40,006 bases of DNA from Acidobacteriota bacterium (GTDB taxonomy: Bacteria > Acidobacteriota > Vicinamibacteria > Fen-336). A program made the position numbers and the translations under genes. Under the pieces are notes generated by a model, which worked only from the letters and a program-made list of their open reading frames with translations, made no database searches and had not been told where the DNA came from. The stretch is taken from the NCBI GenBank assembly GCA_003223555.1, contig QHVM01000082.1, forward strand, positions 123,756-163,761, given 5' to 3'. Shown here piece after piece: positions 35,135-40,006 of this stretch. Each line of letters begins with the position of its first letter. Position 1 is the stretch's first letter.

Positions 35135-37716
35135 CGAGCGAGCGGGGTGGCCGCCGACGCGTAGAGGGCGTTCAGCAGCGGGACGTACGTGCTCCAGGAC
35201 TGGGCCCGGTACTGGGGCCGGAAGCCGAAGAGCACCACCCGGCCCGTCCCGAGCGGCACCTCGACGAGCGCGCCCTTGCCGTGAAGGTATTCCTCACCGA
35301 GGAGCCAGCCCGACATGAGCGGGTTCTTTCGCAGGGGATAACGCGCCAGGAGGATCCCGCTCTTCGTCTCGAAGGCGGGGCTGCCCTCGAACCACACGCC
35401 GGTGGGCTCGAGCCCGTGCGCCAGCGGGCTGGTGCTCTCGCGTTCGACCTCCACCTCGAGGATCGCCCCCGGGCAGTAGAAGTCCTTGGAGGCCTGATCA
35501 GCCGAGCCCTCCTCCGGGCGGTCGCCACGGTTGAAGGAGGCGAGGACGTTGGTGACGGGGAGTGAGAACTCCGCGATCGCCATGTCGCTGGCGGAGTCGA
35601 GGGCGACGAGCGTGCCTCCCTGCTCCACGAAGGCCTTGAGGCTCTGCACGCCCTCCTTGCCGAGGCCGCCGACGTACTCCGGCGGCATCGAGCCCGGGGC
35701 ATTGCCGTTCACCATCGCCCGGCGCGACTGGTCGGGCAGCACGATCGCGTCGAAGCGGGCGCGCAGGCCGCCCCCCCGCACCTCGGCATCGTGGAGCGTC
35801 TGGTAATCGACGCCGACCTGCTTCTCGAAGACGAAGCGGGTCCAGCCCTCGTCCATGGACGGCACGTAGGACTGATAGACGCCGACCCGCGGCCTGCGCA
35901 GCAGGAGGCTCGGCCCGGAGGCGTTCACCGGGGAGGCGGTGAAGCCCAGCTCGCGAGCCATCGGCTCGAGGCGGGCGCGGGCGTTCTCGGGCACGAGCAG
36001 GGTGCCGGGACGGAAGTTCCGGCCGCGGTCGAGGAAGGCCGCCGTCGCCCACCGCACCGGCACTCCCGCGCGCAGCAGGCGGCCGAGCGCGACCAGCTCG
36101 CCGTTCCGGTGGCCGAGGGCGAAGAAGCGCCCGCGCCCCCGCTCGATGCTCCCGGGCGCGACGCCGACCGCGTCCACCTTCTCGAGGTCGGCGGTGAAGG
36201 GCGTCTCCACCGTCACGACCTCCACTCCCATGAGAAGGGGCAGCGTGTGGGCGGTCACGTCGTACGGGCGCTGCGGAGGGCCGCCCGGCCACTGCCGCAG
36301 GTCCGGGTAGCGCTGCCGCTCCAGCAGCGACTTGGCGAAGGCGCTGAAGGGCTGGGCCATCAGGACGACATGCGACCCAGCCGGGAAGCTGCGGCCGGCG
36401 GCGGTGAAGGGCGCGCGGGCGCGGTGCACCTCCACCGAACCTTCCCGCATGACCCAGAGCAGCCGCGACGTGGCCAGCGGGTCCTTCTGGGCGGCGGGGA
36501 CGACGAACGCGTAGGGCTGCCTGCGCTCCGCGGCCCGCCGGTTCACCGCGTAGAAGGTGCGCAGCCAGTACTCGTGGTTGCGGGCGGCGTGGTCGAGCAC
36601 CGCCCGGTTGGCCGAGAGCTGGTAGTCGACGATGTCGCGCAGCCGCCAGGTCCCGCCCGGCCACGGGTCGGGGAAGTTCCAGGCCGCCTGCTTCGCGTCG
36701 TACCCGATCCCCGGCTCGAGGTCCTTGAAGGCGACCTCGATCGGCGTGGCCATCTTCGCGGAGGCGCACTCGGTCAGGATGCGCACGCCCCCGTGCGTGT
36801 GGGGATAGGCGCGGGCCGGCGTCCACCCGTCGTAGATCGCATGGATCACCACGCCTTTCCGGCCCTCGCTCGTCAGGCGCGCCCCGATGTAGGAGCCGAG
36901 CCCGTTGACGGCCTCGATGAGCGCCGGGTCCACGTTGGGCTCCCAGGGATCGACGTAGGGCGGCGCGAAGATGCGGGCCGCCCGCGCGCCCATCTGGTGG
37001 AGGTCGTGGACGACCTGGGGCCGCCAGCGGTCGTAGAGGTGCTTCACGGTGAGCTGGCTCTCGGCCTGCGTGAACATGTACCAGTCGCGGTTGTTATCGT
37101 GGCCGGTGTACTTGTGGTACAGGAAGGGGATCTGTCCTCCCTCCCACGGCATGCCGAGCGAGTGGCGGTACCACTCCACGACCTTCTGCGTCCCGTCCGG
37201 GTTGTGGGACGGGATCATCAAGACGACCGTCTTGTCGAGGACGTCCAGCGTGTCGGCGTCCTGTCCGGTCGCCAGCCGGTAGGCCGTCTCCATCGAGGTC
37301 TGGGGCGCGGCCACCTCGGTGGAGTGGATGCCGAAGTTCAAGGCCACGATGGCCTTGCCTTTCTCGATGAGGCGGGTCGCCTCGTCCTCGGCGACTCCGC
37401 GCGGATCGGCCAGGCGCAGGTTGTCCCGCCGGATCTCCTCGAGGCGCGCCATGTTGGCCGCGGAGGTGACGGTGACGAGGAGGAACGGGCGGCCCTCGGT
37501 CGTCGCTCCCACCTCCTCGACCTTCACCCGCGGCGAGGCGGCGGCCAGCTGCTTGAAGTAGCCGACGATCTGCATCCAGTCGGCCAGCTTGCGGTCCTCG
37601 CCGACCTTGAAGCCGAGGACCGACTCGGGGGGCGGGACCTCGGCTGCGAAGGCGGGGAGCGTCGCCCCCGCGCACAGCAGGAGCGCGAGGCCGAGGGTGG
37701 CCGGACGGCGCATCAT
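35131..37716 (-). CDS. M14-type metallopeptidase with GATase-like C-terminal domain (copy 2)
   Basis: An intact paralogue of the downstream gene, 861 aa. Signal peptide MRRPATLGLALLLCAGATLP is followed by the zinc site GIHSTE (His131, Glu134), HNPDGTQKVVEWYRHSLG, GHDNNRDWYMFT, VVHDLHQMGARA (His237) and RILTECAS (Glu316). The C-terminal half holds the GATase-like region (RVGVYQSYVPSMDEGWTRFV, GGTLVALDSASDMAIAEF) and ends with RVVLFGFRPQYRAQSW. Predicted role: periplasmic or secreted cleavage of C-terminal residues from peptides or cell-wall peptides; specificity is unknown. ATG 37716 begins the signal peptide; the frame is open upstream to 37758 but without better start support. It is translationally coupled to copy 1 and divergent from mscL. 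Confidence 0.9.
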   Translation of the reverse strand: MMRRPATLGLALLLCAGATLPAFAAEVPPPESVLGFKVGEDRKLADWMQIVGYFKQLAAASPRVKVEEVGATTEGRPFLLVTVTSAANMARLEEIRRDNLRLADPRGVAEDEATRLIEKGKAIVALNFGIHSTEVAAPQTSMETAYRLATGQDADTLDVLDKTVVLMIPSHNPDGTQKVVEWYRHSLGMPWEGGQIPFLYHKYTGHDNNRDWYMFTQAESQLTVKHLYDRWRPQVVHDLHQMGARAARIFAPPYVDPWEPNVDPALIEAVNGLGSYIGARLTSEGRKGVVIHAIYDGWTPARAYPHTHGGVRILTECASAKMATPIEVAFKDLEPGIGYDAKQAAWNFPDPWPGGTWRLRDIVDYQLSANRAVLDHAARNHEYWLRTFYAVNRRAAERRQPYAFVVPAAQKDPLATSRLLWVMREGSVEVHRARAPFTAAGRSFPAGSHVVLMAQPFSAFAKSLLERQRYPDLRQWPGGPPQRPYDVTAHTLPLLMGVEVVTVETPFTADLEKVDAVGVAPGSIERGRGRFFALGHRNGELVALGRLLRAGVPVRWATAAFLDRGRNFRPGTLLVPENARARLEPMARELGFTASPVNASGPSLLLRRPRVGVYQSYVPSMDEGWTRFVFEKQVGVDYQTLHDAEVRGGGLRARFDAIVLPDQSRRAMVNGNAPGSMPPEYVGGLGKEGVQSLKAFVEQGGTLVALDSASDMAIAEFSLPVTNVLASFNRGDRPEEGSADQASKDFYCPGAILEVEVERESTSPLAHGLEPTGVWFEGSPAFETKSGILLARYPLRKNPLMSGWLLGEEYLHGKGALVEVPLGTGRVVLFGFRPQYRAQSWSTYVPLLNALYASAATPLAR

Positions 37717-37819
37717 GGAGAGAGCACCTCTTCTATCGCGGTCCCTTGAGGAAATCACGACCGGGCCGGCAAGGCAAGGCCCGCGTTAGAATCGTGGTCT
37801 GCTTTCAGAGGAGGGACTC

Positions 37820-38248
37820 ATGATCAAGGAGTTCAGGGAGTTTGCGTTCAAGGGGAACGTGATGGACCTGGCGGTGGCGGTGATCCTGGCCGCGGCCTTC
37901 GGCAAGGTCGTGAACTCTCTCGTCGAGGACGTGATCATGCCCCCGATCGGCCTGCTCCTCGGGCACGTGGACTTCCGCGAGCTGTTCCTCGACCTGTCAC
38001 GCGGCGGCTATCCCACCCTCGCCGCCGCCACCGCCGCCGGGGCGCCCGTCATCCGCTACGGCGTGTTCCTGAACACGATCATCACCTTCGTGATCGTCGC
38101 CTTCGCCGTCTTCCTGCTCGTTCGGCAGGTGAACCGATGGATCCTGAAGCCGGGCGCGGGGCCCAAGGAGTGCGCGTTCTGCGCCAGCATGATCCCCGTC
38201 AAGGCCAAGCGCTGCCCCCACTGCACCTCGCAGCTCGCCGCGGCCTGA
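37820..38248 (+). CDS. mscL: Large-conductance mechanosensitive channel with zinc-ribbon tail
   Basis: A 142-aa inner-membrane channel that opens under osmotic downshock. MscL signatures: [20 protein letters not shown] in TM1 with the pore-lining Gly/Ala pattern, [10 protein letters not shown] after TM1, the periplasmic loop, and [20 protein letters not shown] as TM2. Instead of the usual acidic helix, the C-terminus has [19 protein letters not shown], two CxxC pairs that look like a zinc ribbon. The ATG at 37820 is preceded by GAGGAGGG. It sits between divergent peptidase copy 2 and peptidase copy 3, the latter starting 24 nt after the mscL stop, so mscL and copy 3 may be cotranscribed. Confidence 0.95.
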   Translation: MIKEFREFAFKGNVMDLAVAVILAAAFGKVVNSLVEDVIMPPIGLLLGHVDFRELFLDLSRGGYPTLAAATAAGAPVIRYGVFLNTIITFVIVAFAVFLLVRQVNRWILKPGAGPKECAFCASMIPVKAKRCPHCTSQLAAA

Positions 38249-38271
38249 GCCAGAGCGAAGGAAGTCCGTCG

Positions 38272-40006
38272 ATGACGATGCGACACAAGGTCGCCGCCGT
38301 CGTGCTCGCGCTCCTCCCCGGCGCCCTCTTCGCCCAGGTCGACGACGCTGCCTACACGCAGAAGATCAAGCAGTACACGACCGATCCGATGTTCCTGACC
38401 GAGCTGGTGGACCACCTGCCGGCTTCGGCGAAGGTGCCGAGCCCGGAGAAGGTCCTCGGTTACGTCGTGGGCGCGCCCGACCGGCTGACCTATGCCAGGG
38501 ACGTGCACGGCTACTTCCGCGAGCTGGCGAAGGCCTCCCCCCGGGTGAAGGTCTTCGCCATGGGCACCACCGAGGAAGGGCGGGAGCAGGTCCTGGTCGC
38601 GATCTCCGACGAGGCCAACCTGGCCCGGCTCGAACGCCTGAAGCAGATCACGGCGCGTGGCCGAGGGCCTGCCCATCTACTGGTGCACGGGGGCCATGCA
38701 CTCGCCGGAGACGGGCTCGCCGGAGATGCTCATGGAGCTGGGCTACCGGCTGGCGGTCGAGGACACCCCGTTCGTCCAGGCCATCCGCCGCAACTGCCTG
38801 GTGCTCTTCACGCCGGTGCTGGAGGTGGACGGCCGCGAGAGGATGGTCGACCTCTACCGCTACCGCAAGGACAACCCCACCCGCACCCCGCCCTCTCTTC
38901 TCTATTGGGGCCGCTACGTCGCCCACGACAACAACCGCGACGGCCTGGGCCTCGCCTTGAAGCAGAGCCAGAACGTCATCAAGGCCGCGCTCGAATGGCA
39001 CCCGACGATCATCCACGACCTGCACGAGTCGGTGCCCTTCCTCTACACCTCCACCGGCACCGGGCCCTACAACGCGTGGCTGGACCCGATCGTGGTCGAC
39101 GAGTGGCACTTGCTCGCCTACCACGAGATCGAGGAGATGACCAAGCGGGGCGTGCCGGGGGTGTGGACGCACGGCTTCTACGACGGATGGGCGCCCAACT
39201 ACATGTTCTACGCCGCCAACGGGCACAACGCGATCGGCCGCTTCTACGAGACCTTCGGCAACGGCGGAGCCGACACCAGGGACCGCACCGTCCGCGGCCA
39301 GAGCGAGCGGACGTGGTTCCGGCCCAACCCGCCCCTGCCCCGGGTGAAGTGGTCGATGCGGAACAACGTCAACCTGCAGCAGTCGGCGCTCCTGCTCGCG
39401 ATGAAGTTCGTGGCCGACAACAAGGAGCGCTTCCTGCACAACTTCTACCTGAAGAGCCGGCGCTCGATCGAGAAGCCGTTCCAGGAAGGCCCGGCCGCCT
39501 ACGTCATCCCGGGCGACGAGCCGCGGCTCGCGGGCATCTCCGACCTGCTGGCCGCCCTGCAGATCCAGGGCCTCGAGGCCCACCGTACGAGCGCGGCGGT
39601 CAAGGTGAAGGAGAAGACGAGGGACGACAAGGGCAAGGACGTCGAGAAGGAGATCTCGCTTCCCGCCGGCTCGTACGTCATCCGGCTCGACCAGCCCTAC
39701 AGCCGGCTGGCCGACATGCTGCTCGACACGCAGTGGTACAACGTCAGCGACCCCCGCCCCTACGACGACACCGGCTGGACGCTGGGGCCGCTGCACGACG
39801 TCAAGACCGTCCGCGTCACCGACACGTCGATCCTGAAGGCGCCCATGAGCAAGCTCGCTGGGGGGTGGCGGGCGCCGGGCGGCCTCGCCGGGACGGGCGG
39901 CGTATTCGTGGTCGTCAACCGGGCCGAGGGCCAGGTGGCCGCGCTGCGCTTCCGGCTGAGGGACGCCGCCTTCGAGGCGGCGGAGGAAGGGTTCGAGGCC
40001 GGGGGA
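38272..40006 (+). CDS. M14-type metallopeptidase (copy 3), interrupted and cut by window end
   Basis: A third M14-type paralogue, more divergent. The N-terminus has a signal peptide (VAAVVLALLPGALFAQ) and VPSPEKVLGYVVGAPDRLTY. In the starting frame, coding sense is lost after RLERLKQITAR at about 38655. From 38657 the frame one base back reads VAEGLPIYWCTGAMHSPETG (zinc His and Glu) and continues with HDNNRDGLGLAL, HDLHESVPFLYTST and VSDPRPYDDTGWTLG to the window end. The other two copies have about 15 residues (RLADPRG...) between these parts, so about 46-47 nt appear to be missing here. AAGGAAG before ATG 38272 supports the start. Activity would require the missing segment. Confidence 0.82.
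   Translation, partial: MTMRHKVAAVVLALLPGALFAQVDDAAYTQKIKQYTTDPMFLTELVDHLPASAKVPSPEKVLGYVVGAPDRLTYARDVHGYFRELAKASPRVKVFAMGTTEEGREQVLVAISDEANLARLERLKQITARGRGPAHLLVHGGHALAGDGLAGDAHGAGLPAGGRGHPVRPGHPPQLPGALHAGAGGGRPREDGRPLPLPQGQPHPHPALSSLLGPLRRPRQQPRRPGPRLEAEPERHQGRARMAPDDHPRPARVGALPLHLHRHRALQRVAGPDRGRRVALARLPRDRGDDQAGRAGGVDARLLRRMGAQLHVLRRQRAQRDRPLLRDLRQRRSRHQGPHRPRPERADVVPAQPAPAPGEVVDAEQRQPAAVGAPARDEVRGRQQGALPAQLLPEEPALDREAVPGRPGRLRHPGRRAAARGHLRPAGRPADPGPRGPPYERGGQGEGEDEGRQGQGRREGDLASRRLVRHPARPALQPAGRHAARHAVVQRQRPPPLRRHRLDAGAAARRQDRPRHRHVDPEGAHEQARWGVAGAGRPRRDGRRIRGRQPGRGPGGRAALPAEGRRLRGGGGRVRGRG

Noticed and set aside
37787-37792. TAGAAT as the mscL promoter
   Set aside because: The -10 is good, but no -35 is found at 16-19 bp upstream, so it was not listed as a feature.

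Overview
The window is about 40 kb of very GC-rich, Gram-negative-type chromosome. An Oar-like TonB-dependent receptor with a carboxypeptidase-regulatory N-domain, large secreted M14-type peptidases, an MglA-type GTPase, a FadL-family porin and many signal-peptide and lipoprotein genes suggest Acidobacteriota or a related lineage. This placement is inferred from gene content only; no rRNA gene is present. I see no insertion sequence, prophage, CRISPR array or defence locus. Most long alternative-frame ORFs are GC shadows.

Layout. 1-4.1 kb: a TPR lipoprotein (cut by the window edge), the bifunctional (p)ppGpp enzyme Rel, RidA and ribosomal protein bL28. 4.2-8.3 kb: a + strand run of an MglA-like GTPase fused to a degenerate histidine-kinase module, a FadL-type porin and an SGNH/GDSL hydrolase, possibly an envelope lipid hydrolysis and uptake set. 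8.3-12.3 kb (- strand): aconitase, thioredoxin, and an ECF sigma factor coupled to a small zinc-finger anti-sigma. 12.4-14.3 kb: a compact cassette of two related secreted proteins of unknown function and a lipoprotein, behind a good promoter. 14.3-19.2 kb: 3-methyladenine glycosylase, a PafA-like phosphatase, an aminotransferase and a GT39-like membrane glycosyltransferase. 19.3-20.5 kb: a frameshifted proline-rich lipoprotein and a small exported protein with a clear terminator. 20.5-28.9 kb (- strand): a Tat-exported Gfo/Idh/MocA oxidoreductase, the TonB-dependent receptor (broken at one junction), a small membrane protein, an ECF sigma factor and a TolB-propeller/PKD secreted protein (frameshifted). 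29-32.5 kb: a gene remnant, a second aminotransferase, tRNA-Gln(CUG), an L,D-transpeptidase-like protein and a YkgJ-type cysteine-cluster protein. 32.5-40 kb: three M14-type metallopeptidase paralogues with mscL between them.

Two themes stand out. First, five genes are interrupted: three by apparent single-base shifts and two by losses of roughly 34 and 47 nt. This could be real decay, but in a draft assembly it is at least as likely to be sequence error. Second, the best promoters have near-consensus sigma-70 boxes with 18-bp spacers, and several other genes have a -10-like box only 6-8 nt before the start codon, suggesting leaderless transcripts. The best candidates for undescribed biology are the secreted cassette at 12.4-14.3 kb and the GTPase/kinase-like fusion at 4.2 kb.
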